This document shows positions 42,856-52,728 of a DNA stretch of 64,000 bases, piece by piece (the stretch's first letter is position 1; each line of letters begins with the position of its first letter). The notes below the pieces were generated by a model. It did not search any database. It was given only the letters and a program-made list of their open reading frames with translations, and had not been told where the DNA came from. Source of the DNA: Adenophora triphylla var. japonica. Taxonomy: Eukaryota; Streptophyta; Magnoliopsida; Asterales; Campanulaceae. The position numbers were made by a program, and so were the translations under genes. Location: positions 248,001 to 312,000 of the forward strand of contig JAFEMH010001231.1 of the NCBI GenBank assembly GCA_022495995.1, in the 5' to 3' direction.

Positions 42856-45800
42856 TGTGAGCACCCCAACCCGGGACCTAACGCGTGTCCCGAGCTTGAG
42901 GAGCTCAACTAAGAAAACCCATCTAAATTTTAAACTTTTATTTCACTTTAAAAGAAAATCAATTCTCAAACTTCCAAAATAAAATCAACTGATAATATCT
43001 CCACTCGGAGGAATTTAAACAAATACTTCAACAACCATACTTAATCAATTACATTGAAAACCCTAATTAACATTGTTTAACAAAAGAGTTTTCCATACAA
43101 ATTATAAAAGAGAAATACTTAAATAGGACTCCCGGACAACCGACTCCTATACTTAACCTGACAAGTCCCAAAAGCAAGAGTCCACGCTCTTATCCCCGGC
43201 CTCACTGGTTCAGGTCACCTGTCTCAGCACAATCTAAAGCAGTAAAAGGGAAGGGGTGAGAATAAATCTCAATAAGCTATTATGAATGCAGCAAGATGCC
43301 AAACAAGATGCAACACATAGCATGGTTACACATAGCACATTATTAAAGCGGTAAACACCTTACGTTACCTCATTTTACCTTTCCCGTCTGAACAATAAGT
43401 CGTACAACGTGGGAGTAAAACTCCACTCTTTGGTGAACTGCCTCCAGCACATTCACCGCTTATAGGACTCATACTCCAGAGATCCATATAAGAAAATCGG
43501 ATACTTAATCAGAGTATCCAACAATATTACCGCTATCTGTAAAGCTTTTGGCTTAATACGTAAGCATTCCCCCTAATCACCAAATCGCAAATGGACCGTA
43601 AGGCTTTTGGCTCAATACAAAGCAAGCACACCCACTCGCGGCCACAGAGGGGAGAGGTCACAGTATGATGAACCTTCAATCACTTATAGAACAAATCAAT
43701 AATTGATTGAATTCCATTATACCCCCGAATCACATGTAATATCCAAGCACATAATAGTTACTTGAAATAAAATCCACAAAAGGGATAATAATATAACAAC
43801 ATGGTAAAATATACTCATATTAAATCAATACTATAGTGCAACATATATTTAATACACTAAGCATAATACCACCAATGAATATGAATTCAATTAAGGTAAC
43901 AATATAACCGCATAATCCACACCGGGATACAATATAATCAACATGCCAGATAATCCACAACTGGGATACAATATATCAATATGCCAAATAATCCACACGG
44001 GGAATACAGTACAACGATGTAACACATATACATTCCTAACCAACACAATAGTGTAATTATAGTCTCTACACTATTCAACAAATCACCAAGGGTATGGGAG
44101 CAAGTAAGGCCACCCTGAACCATAAACCATTTCTACGAAGTCATTACTCAACCTTGAATAATCTTAATAAAAGTGCAAGACCTACTTCCCAAGTTTGAAC
44201 CACTTTCGTGAAGTTACGAATCAAGCTTACCCACCATTTTTTGAACAATATTTATCTACTCCCACAATTCCATTTTGACCAAATAAGACATCATGGCCTA
44301 GCCAAGGTATTATACTTTAACTTAGGTTAAAAAGGATTAATTCATATCCGGGTTGGATTAGGTTCTACTAACTTATAATGGTTGGGAGTCATGCCACGAG
44401 GTTATTGGTGACAATCAGCAAGAAAGGAAACTGGGAAGGTTCTGGTGACATGGGCGACCGCCCAAGTCACCATGGTGATGAAGGCCAAAATGGGCCTTAG
44501 CCCGTGGACAAAATTTTGGCCCGTAGCCCGCAGCCCGTGTAGCCCGTTATCTGCAGCCCGTGTCCCGGCCCGTGGTCCGGCCCGCCTATGTTGACTGCAG
44601 CCAGCCGTGATTATCGGGTCGACGGCCAAGCCCGCGGGCTTCCAAAGCCCGTTTGCCCAATTTCCGTTTGGCCCGTTTTTTAATTTTTATAATTTATATT
44701 TAAAATTTGGATAATTAATGAATAACATTCTGGCCCAAGTGGTAATGTGGCACCCAATAATTCCATTTCACCCGTGTTTGAATCCCCCATCCCCATTTCA
44801 AAGATTTGTAAAAAAAAAAAGGTGAAAACCCGTTTAGCCCGTGGATCCTTGGATCCGGGCAAAACGGGCGGGCCTTACCCCCATAAAACCGACGGGCCGG
44901 GCCGGGCTTTAGCCCGTTTCTCCTCACGGACTGGCCGGATAAAGCCCGTTTGTCTGTTTAACCCGTGGTTGATGGGCCGGGCTACCCGTTTGGACATCAT
45001 CACACCATGGGCGACCGCCCAAGTGGGAAGGAAAATGAGAGCAAATGGCTGTAGTGTTGGGCGGCCGCTCAAGCCCCCATGGGCGACCGCCCAAGCTGGG
45101 TTTTCTCTCTTTCAGCAGCTGAACCAAAACATTAAACCAAAAATTCATCATTAACAATAACCATTTATTCCTAACCCTTTCGTACCCTTTTCAAACAATT
45201 AAGATGAACCCAACTCTTTTTACTTACTTAATTAATTCTTCACATTTCACTATCCCATTTCACATATAACCTTTTTATTTCTACTCACCCACAATCCTTT
45301 TCTCTTTATCAATTTTCATAGACAATAACATCACATTTAGGTCTTTACCCCATTTTCAACTCCAAGGAAGTGCTCTAAATTCACAAACAACAATTTTAGC
45401 AACATCCTAACACAATCAACATTTCATGATCTAGTTTGAAGGAAAATCATAATAACTCACATTATTAAAAGCATATTAAATCCTTCTCTACCTCTTCCAA
45501 CCCAAATGAGATATACTCCTTACATCTCCCAAATCAAAGTAAGATAGACATAACCACATACCATAACTCCATTAAAGTCATTAACCTTTTACATTCTTTA
45601 TACCCTCATTCTTCCAACTTAAACCCCCATTTCATACTAAAAATCAATTCATTCTTAATTAACCCATTTTACTCAAATAACCTTATTCAAAAATACCACA
45701 ATCATTTTCTTTCCACAAAATATTCATTAACACATAAAGTGGACAATATTTAGAAGGAAGTCATAATAACTTATCTTAGAATTTTAGGATGAAATGAGGA

Positions 45801-46348
45801 TCTTCCTAGCTTGATAGATTTCCTTAGTTGCCCCGAACACAAAAGTACGATCGGATTGCCAAAAGGAGGAGGGTTGAATGCTCTAGGAATTTGGAGGGGA
45901 TGCTTTCATGGAGGAACTTCCATGGAGGTTTGTTAGGAGGAAGTAAGAAGATGATGAAAGAATGAGGAGGATGAGGAGAATGATGTAAAGGAGATGGGGA
46001 AAGTATGGGAGGAGTATGGAGGGAGGTTGACTAAGGAGGTGAAGGGAGGGATTTAAGGGTATGGCCCCCCATCCCTTCTTAATAAAAAAAATATCTTTTC
46101 TATTTATACTTTCCCTACACAAAGAAGCTTAACTACCCACATCTTATTTATTTTATCCATTTCTATTTATACTTCCCCCAAGATGCTTTATTTAATTTTC
46201 CTATCATCTCATCCTATTATAAGAAATCAAGGATATAGAATGAATACATAATATTAACAATAATATTAAAAGCACATAAAATCAACAATTAATATAAAAG
46301 GCATATAATATGATACTAAAATAGGTGCCTAGGGTTAGGGTCGTTACA
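42856..46348. mobile_element. Solo LTR (3.5 kb), probably Ty3/Gypsy
   Basis: It starts TGTGAGCACCCCAACCC, ends GGGTCGTTACA and is flanked by the duplication AAAAT (42851-42855 and 46349-46353). Removing it rejoins the inverted arm of the MULE-like element exactly. Long LTRs with these termini are usual in large plant Gypsy elements. There is no coding sequence. It includes a tract of GGGCGACCGCCC near-palindromes and a hAT MITE. Confidence 0.85.
44476..45002. mobile_element. Non-autonomous hAT element (527 bp) in the solo LTR
   Basis: A perfect 8-bp duplication CACCATGG lies at 44468-44475 and 45003-45010. The ends are TGATGAAGGCCAAAA and, on the complement, TGATGATGTCCAAACGGG. The interior is rich in GCCCGT/ACGGGC words. 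An inverted relative begins at 63572. Confidence 0.88.
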
Positions 46349-46497
46349 AAAATACTATTAATTTTCTGTATATATGTATTACTTTAATGTATACAAACTA
46401 TTACATTATGTTATAGTAACTATTACTTTTCACAAACCGAAAAAAAAAATAAAATTTAAAAATTTAAAAAAAAAGCACTATTGCTGATTATTTTGCT

Positions 46498-46780
46498 GAT
46501 CCCAACGGTCAATATGAGCGCCTGAGTGATGCGAACATACCCCAGAAATTTGACGACGATCCAACGGTTAATGAAGCGGGAATTTGATTTTTAATATAGC
46601 AAATTTTTGGAGATTTTCGCCAGTTTTCGCCGCCGGCCATTTCTCCCTCTCCGGAAATTATTTGGAAGATCCCAACGGTCATCATGTGCGCCTAGGGGAT
46701 GCGACCAAAGCCCAGAAGTTTCACGACGATCCAACGGTTAACGAAGTCGGAATTCGATTTTTACATATGCGATTTGGTTT
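46498..46780 (+). repeat. Direct duplication of about 110 bp in the MULE-like element
   Basis: A block beginning GATCCCAACGGTCA and including TGACGACGATCCAACGGTTAA-type sequence occurs at 46498-46607 and 46670-46780, roughly 80% alike. The open frame across it is not convincing as a gene. Confidence 0.65.
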
Positions 46781-47011
46781 TGATTTTGCCCAGAACCTAA
46801 GCCCATTTGACGGATCATGCCCCATGGGTCATGGGTCGACCCGTCTCATGCATGAGACGGATCCCCTTGTTCTCATGGGAGACCACCTCTTCAAGTAATT
46901 CCTAAAAGAAAATATTTATCCAAATAAATCTCAATTATTGTTAATCCATTCAAGCCATATTTCTTGTTATAAAATTTACTATTACTAATAAAATCTAAAT
47001 ACTATCTAATA

Positions 47012-47287
47012 CTCCCGCCGTCCCAATAATAGCTTCACCCTTTTTGGTGAGCATGCAAATTAAGGAAATTGGTAAGTGAAGAAAATGTTGTGAGTGTAAT
47101 AGTAAAATAGGAGAGAGAATGAGTGGAGGAAATAGTAAATTTGAAAAGTGTTGTGAGTATAAAAGTGAAACAGGAGAGAAATTAGTGAGTGGAATAGTAA
47201 AGATTTTTTGTCATTTTAGGAAAGGTGAAGCTTCTAACGGGATGCCCTTTTAGGAAATTGGTGAAGCTTTTATTGGGACGGAGGGAG
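47012..47287. mobile_element. Stowaway-type MITE (276 bp)
   Basis: The ends are CTCCCGCCGTCCCAATAATAG and its near-complement (TATTGGGACGGAGGGAG), with TA at 47010-47011 and 47288-47289. Confidence 0.85.
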
Positions 47288-47565
47288 TATTCAATATAGA
47301 GCGAAAATAACTGCCTATTGACTAGGGATAAAGAGTGGTCAGGATTTGTCCATAACTACCTGATCGAATGGTCTTCATTGAATGATTTCTTTTCCTCTTT
47401 ATTTTTAACAATTAGATTCGTTTTCATACAAGGGAGATTATAAGTGGTGGTTCATATTGAAAGTTGGAAAATTGATCCAATGGCTGAGATTGAATCTTGA
47501 AAAAAAAAATTCTCACTCATCACACGGCAGTTATTAGCTCTTTAACTGAAGTTCTGATATTTACG

Positions 47566-48194
47566 ATGGCTATCTCCGGCTCCGTCGACAAATTCCTCTC
47601 CAGATTACTCTTTTCTTTCCGCTACTCCTACTCCTCATTTTGATCGCCACTGCCGCCGCCGATGACAACACTGAAGGAGGCGGTGCAATTTTCATCGTCA
47701 ATTCCAAATTCCCTGGTATAAATCATTCCCTTAGTCTCCTTAAATCTCACGATAATGCTAAGATTCTCGCCCCCGGCTTTGACGTCTCTATTGGCGGCAC
47801 TGGCCGTCCTGATATTGTTGGGTAAGTCGTCTCTCCTCACTTTCGCTTTAATTTCTCAATTTGGGGTTGAATTTGATTTCCTGTACCTAATACAAGTCCG
47901 TAGTTTGTTTGAAGTTTTTCAATGGTTAAGTTTCATTAACCATAGGTCATATTCTGATGGTGTTAATTAAGTTTTGCACTGATTTTTTGATTATTCTGTG
48001 CACAGAATTTTCAATGATTGGATAGTTTCTCAAGTGATTGGTGTCTGAATTTGGAATGCTGTAGGCTTTATTATGCACAGATTGGAATTGGAACACCACC
48101 GAGAGAATATTATGTGCAAGTAGATACCGGAAGTGACATAATGTGGATCAATTGCATAGAGTGCAAAGAGTGCCCCAGGAGAGGGTATCATGGG
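47566..48194 (+). pseudogene. 5' fragment of a pepsin-like (A1) aspartic protease gene
   Basis: Two exons remain. Exon 1 (47566-47821) encodes a signal-peptide-like start (MAISGSVDKFLSRLL), but a frameshift near 47610-47625 separates it from the leucine-rich continuation LLLLILIATAAADD and from GTGRPDIVG. Exon 2 (48065-48194) encodes LYYAQIGIGTPP and the first catalytic motif VDTGSDIMW, ending CPRRGYHG at a donor site. All later exons, including the second catalytic Asp, are absent. The intact family consists of secreted or membrane-anchored plant aspartic proteases. A Helitron-like 3' end lies 0.95 kb downstream, suggesting capture. Confidence 0.8.
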
Positions 48195-48312
48195 GTAAAA
48201 CTTTCAGTTGTATTCTTCTTTGTACTTATCTTGCTTAACATCTAACCAATTTCAATAAAACTTTGTTATGTTTCTCCCTAATGCCTCAGTGTCATTTATC
48301 AAAATCATAGTA

Positions 48313-48412
48313 CTCCAATGTCCCAAAATGAATGTCCAAAAAGTTTTCAAATTTATTCTTGATTAAAGCAAATTTGAAAACTTTTTGGACATTCATTTTG
48401 AGACAGAGGTAG
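48313..48412. mobile_element. 100-bp foldback Stowaway-like MITE
   Basis: It is flanked by TA on both sides. The arms, about 30 bp each, are almost perfectly complementary (AAAATGAATGTCCAAAAAG and its complement), separated by a short loop. It lies just after the aspartic-protease fragment. Confidence 0.75.
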
Positions 48413-49128
48413 TATATATTATTGATCTCATTTTCAGCTTTTACCTTTCATATTTCATGTATTGAATTTCCTTTATCCTCCTATTCATGGTATCTTTAGT
48501 TGGCAGTACTTAATTAAACTGAAGATGCTATCTGAATACTTTGTTTGTAAGCTTTTTAGAAACCAGGACAGTTAATAGGGCTAGATATCACATCTAAGCT
48601 GGACCTTTTCCCTTCATGATAACGTAAACTTATTGCTCTTACTGAATGTTTTGGTCGCAACTCCCGAGCACCATAGGTTTGTTATGAGATTGATGTTAAG
48701 GCACTTCATGTGTTTGTTGATTTGTCAAGAGCTCATTTTTATTTTTATTTTGGTTTTTGTTTTGAATTTGTTACTAACATACATTGAATATAAAGATTAT
48801 ATGGTACTAATTTTTATTAATCTGTGTACTTTTGCTAAATGGTGTCCTTAGCTAAAAACCAATAATTTTAGAGGAATGATATTATTCGTTTCTATTTAAT
48901 ATATTAGCTTTTGGTTATTAGAAACTGAAATCAACATATGTTAGAACTTATTTTCTTTTACTGGCTATATAGACTCTATAACTTTTTAGTTTGATACCGG
49001 GTATGGATGTATGGTTCGGGGTTGACGGGGAAAAGAGGAAAATTGATTGTGATGGAAATTTACGTGTGAGAAAGACAAAATTGAAAATGGTTCTTTAATT
49101 TTCTTCACTTTACCACCATGCATAACGT

Positions 49129-49161
49129 CCCGTGCCATTGGCACGGGCATTTGAGTACTAG
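49129..49161 (+). other. Helitron-type 3' terminus
   Basis: A hairpin (CCCGTGCCATTGGCACGGG, 49129-49147) is followed after ten bases by CTAG (49158-49161) and then T. A short GC hairpin just before a CTRR end, inserted before T, is the canonical Helitron 3' end. The 5' TC end was not located. Confidence 0.7.
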
Positions 49162-49199
49162 TTATATTACATAATAAAATATAATACAATATGCTTAAA

Positions 49200-49530
49200 A
49201 AATTATTCATATTGTATCATATTTGATGCATTCACGCAGTATTATATTCACTCGTGTTTGATTTGATAGTTTAAAAAATATAATACAACATGCTTAAAAT
49301 TGAATTCATATTTGATGTAGTAATTTGAAAATAAAAATGATACAACATGTTAAAACCTCGTTCATTCAATATCATATTCATTTATTATCTTAAAAATGAT
49401 ATAGCATGCTTAATATTAAATTCACATGTGATGCAGTAGTTTGAAAAAAAAATGATACAACATACTCAAACCACATGTATATATATGATGCAGTAGTTTG
49501 AAAATAATACATCATATTTAAAAATTACAT
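49200..49530. repeat. Imperfect A/T-rich tandem repeats
   Basis: Units of about 60-70 bp recur with GATGCAGTAGTTTGAAAA and ATGATACAACAT words. Between this and 49770 the sequence is A/T-rich with nothing recognised. Confidence 0.5.
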
Positions 49531-49851
49531 TTATGCAGTATTTTATAAGATTTGTTATTTACACCCGCAATATTACTGAATACCCCCACAAAAATAAATT
49601 TACCTAAATATTTATCACTCAACACAAAACATACCACCATTATTTATATTTTACCCTTTTTAAATCCCTAAATCTAAACCCATCTATATTAACAAACACA
49701 TACCCAATATTTTCAAAAAATGTCAATGAAATATTTATATTAACTCTTACATCAATAATACAATAGAGGTCCAGGTAACCGCCAATTGACTTACACATAA
49801 AGAGGGGCTGAGATTAATTCTTAGCTTTCCGATCCAACGGCCTGTACCACT

Positions 49852-50112
49852 TTGTCCCCCACGATCTCCTCCAACTTCTTTCAACGCAATTCCTTTTCCT
49901 CCTTAGTTTCAGTTTTGAACGCTCACATCTTCTCCTCCGACCTCAACAGATTCCCCTCAATTCCGAATCCTTCTTCTTCTCCAATTGAATCGAACAAATC
50001 CTTTCCCAACTCCGATTTCATAGCGGATTTTATAAAAGGCTCCGTCCCTGTTCTTCCTCCACCCAAAATCTCTCAACAGTTTCCCTTCAATCTCTGCGAT
50101 TCTACGATTTGA
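49852..50112 (+). pseudogene. Exon-like fragment, unidentified
   Basis: The open stretch, rich in Ser, Phe and Pro (it reads SDFIADFIKGSVPVLPPP), has a codon pattern like the N-terminal exon of an organelle-targeted protein. It lacks an ATG at the start of the frame. I do not recognise the parent gene, and it may be a captured first exon. Confidence 0.35.
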
Positions 50113-50544
50113 TCTGGATTGTGTGTGTTCTTCATCTCAGGTACTTTTATCTACCCACCTCAATTTCGACATCTTCTCCTCCAACCTCAATTTCGACACT
50201 AAGGTTAGTATTTCAATCCTCTCTGTTTCAAATGTTCAATTAGGTTATTGTTCAATGCTTTTATATAGGTGCTGAATGCTAGATACTCAATGCAAGAGAA
50301 CAATGTCATAATTTACATGTTTACATTCATTCTATAAAGGGTTAAAGCACATGCAGCCTCCAAAATAAGGGAGTTTCACGAGCTCCTTTGTTGTTCAGAA
50401 TTGTAAAGCCGTACACTGTTATGGTTAAGAAAAACCAAAGGAGCTCTCTTACGGTTTTGACTTAACGGGACATCAGTTTCTCAGAGGCCGAAAGTCAAAA
50501 TCTAACCAAATGAAACTAAATAATTTGGAGATTTTCTTTATATA

Positions 50545-50735
50545 ATTAAATTGTTTCTTGATGATGAAAATAAAAAGAAAAAGAAAAGCCAGTGCGTAGC
50601 CTAAGGAGAGAAAGGAAGGTAGTTGTTTTGATTAATTGTTTCTTGATGATGAAAATAAAAATAAAAAGAAAAAGAAAAAGAAAAGCCAGTGCGTATCCTA
50701 AGGAGAGAAAGGAAGGTAGCTGTTTTGATTAATGA
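50545..50735 (+). repeat. Tandem duplication of about 95 bp
   Basis: A block from GATGATGAAAATAAAA to GGAAGGTAG(T/C)TGTTTTGATT occurs twice in a row. The second copy has a slightly longer A/G-rich run. Confidence 0.7.
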
Positions 50736-50810
50736 AACAATTCAGGGAGAATGCAGTTTCATTAATAGAATAGTGGAGTAGAAATTTCTGATGACAGGAA
50801 AAGGACTCAC

Positions 50811-51057
50811 CTTCAGACGTTCATCTTTTTTAAAGCCGAAGAAGTCCCTAGCAAGATCTTGAACAACAGGATCAAACTCCACTACCTTTTTGTATACACG
50901 ACACTCCAACTAAGCTTCTTGAACTTTCTTTACAAAAAATATTCATTATTACTAATAGTTCAAAACTTGAAACTACCTCAATATGTACAAAGGGAAGGCA
51001 TCTATGGAGGAACATTGGAAGCACTCCAGCACCGAGACCGATGATGGTTGCTTTAAC
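50811..51057 (-). pseudogene. Two-exon fragment of a METTL13-like methyltransferase
   Basis: Exon i (51057-50977) encodes VKATIIGLGAGVLPMFLH, the glycine-rich S-adenosylmethionine loop, ending FVHIE. Exon ii (50885-50811) encodes VVEFDPVVQDLARDFFGF...DERLK, the second nucleotide-binding motif with its acidic residue. Splice sites are intact in both (CAG acceptor, GTGAGT donor). Both motifs fit the spermidine-synthase-like fold of METTL13-type lysine methyltransferases. No other exons exist nearby, so this is a fragment carried by an element. Confidence 0.75.
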
Positions 51058-51683
51058 CTGAAAAATCACAAAATCTGCTTCAGCAGCATAAAATTGAATA
51101 GATGCCTAATCAGGGAAAATATGTGTACTATTGCGTCTTTAAATTAGATTGTAAGGATTTATACATGAGTGCTCCTAAACTTTAAGCATTTTCACTCTTG
51201 ATAAGCTAGCAATAATACAAAGTAAAAGATTTATGCTCTATTTCAATCTTGGAAAGTACAAGAGAAAGGAAGTTAACAGAAGTTTAAAAACTCTATCATA
51301 AAAACTCCTCAAGTTATTCATTATGCAAAATTAAGTACATGTGCAATTCAGCTGTTATAAATCATTGTCGTGATTCTTTTCCTAACTTTTTGTTTTCTAT
51401 TTTCTTTGCCTTTTCACTATAAAATATCGAGATAAAAAAGAAGAGCATTAGTATTCAAAGGAAATTACACAGCACCATATTACCTTAGACCAGGTAACCG
51501 CCAATTGACTTACACATAAAGAGAAATAACTGGGATTGAATCCATTATAGTGGTATTTAAGATTATTTATCACATTTTGTAATACATAACTATTTCCATA
51601 TGCATATATAAGTTTATTTGTTTGTGGTATTCACGTTTTTTCATTCTTTCACCAGTTTTGTCAATTATCAAACTCAACTAAAT

Positions 51684-52664
51684 ATGACACAACCTTCAAC
51701 GAAAGGTAAAGAAACGGCTGCACCAGAGGTATTCTTCTTTATCATCTTTTACCATTCATGTTATGTGGCAATAATTTTCTAGATTTTAGTAATGCGCTAC
51801 ATCAGGTAGACTTTAATACATTTATTTTTAATTACACATGATAAATATGTTTCTGTACTAGGACGATGATGTCGAATTTCCGCAGCATTTATTTCAACCC
51901 ACAAGTAGACAATTTTTTTTACCATCTTCAAATATGGAGCTAGGAGAAAGTTCAACTTCTAGAAATAGAAATGACGTACCAACTCAAAATACTTATGTAT
52001 CTTTGGAGAGTAGTGTGCGTGGAATTGGACAATCTAGCCGAAACGCAAGAGTTCGACCCGAACGAGCAAGAAGCCAACAAAATTCATCATACATGTCTTT
52101 GGGTCCTTCGAGATGGGTGTCGCACAGAGGAGGCGGCGGTCGCGTGAGCAAGTTGTTCCTTATCCTACTATGTAACCTACTCTTTTTTTTATTCCTATTT
52201 ATTTCAAAAACATTCTCTTTATCAAAAAATGATTCACATTTTCAAATATAGGTCAACTTTATTAGAAGACGGTTCCGCTACCGAACAAAATGAAATTATA
52301 GGGGGTTTCGAAGAGGATGAGTTCCATTTATCTGACATAGTCAATCACCGTAGTATGCGTGCAATTGGACAATTAAGGCGTCACGCAAGAGTTCGAGACG
52401 AACAAGCAAGAAACCAACAAAATTCATCAAACATCTCTTCAGGTCCTTTGAGACGGCCAGTTGCACAGAGGAGGCGACAATTGCGTGAACAAGTCGCTCC
52501 TTATCCTACTATGTAACCTACTCCTTCTTTTATTCCTATTTAATTCAAACAAACTTATCTTAAGCAAAAATTAATTCGCATTTCAATTATAGGTCAACTA
52601 TATTAGAAGACGCTTCCACTACCGAACAAAATGAAAATATAGGGGGTTTCGAAGAGGATGAGTT
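51684..52664 (+). pseudogene. N-terminal exons of the Helitron protein, with internal duplication
   Basis: A short first exon (MTQPSTKGKETAAPE, 51684-51728) is followed by one from 51863 starting DDDVEFPQHLFQP. Then a unit encoding an arginine-rich GIGQSSRNARVRPERARSQQ stretch, an intron, and an LLEDGSATEQNE...GGFEEDEF stretch appears twice (about 52015-52325 and 52354-52664, period about 339 bp). The basic region could act in nuclear import or DNA binding. That role is inferred. Confidence 0.6.
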
Positions 52665-52728
52665 TGATCTACCTGGTGGTATAGAGAATCAGCAAATTTT
52701 CAATCATGTTCGGCATTCCCTTGGCAGA

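Larger units (their letters stand above)
39776..46889. mobile_element. MULE-like element, about 1.25 kb without its insertions
   Basis: A perfect 9-bp duplication TTCAAGTAA lies at 39767-39775 and 46890-46898. Inverted ends align over about 60 bp, including ATGAGACGGGTCG on both strands. Inner arms also match in inverse: GTAATAGTTACTATAACATA near 40058 against its complement near 46400. No transposase was found. A Copia fragment (40262-42641) and a solo LTR (42856-46348) are inserted in it. Confidence 0.8.
49771..51523. repeat. 34-bp direct repeats bounding a 1.7-kb segment
   Basis: An identical 34-bp sequence, beginning CCAGGTAACCGCC and ending ACATAAAGAG, occurs at 49771-49804 and 51490-51523. 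Between the copies lie an exon-like piece (49852-50112) and a methyltransferase fragment (50811-51057). Confidence 0.85.

Noticed and set aside
44402..45157. GC-rich ORFs in the solo LTR
   Set aside because: They arise from GCCCGT-type words of a non-autonomous hAT element.
46584..46898. 104-codon ORF at the right end of the MULE-like element
   Set aside because: It spans the duplicated non-coding block and runs through the terminal inverted repeat into flanking DNA.
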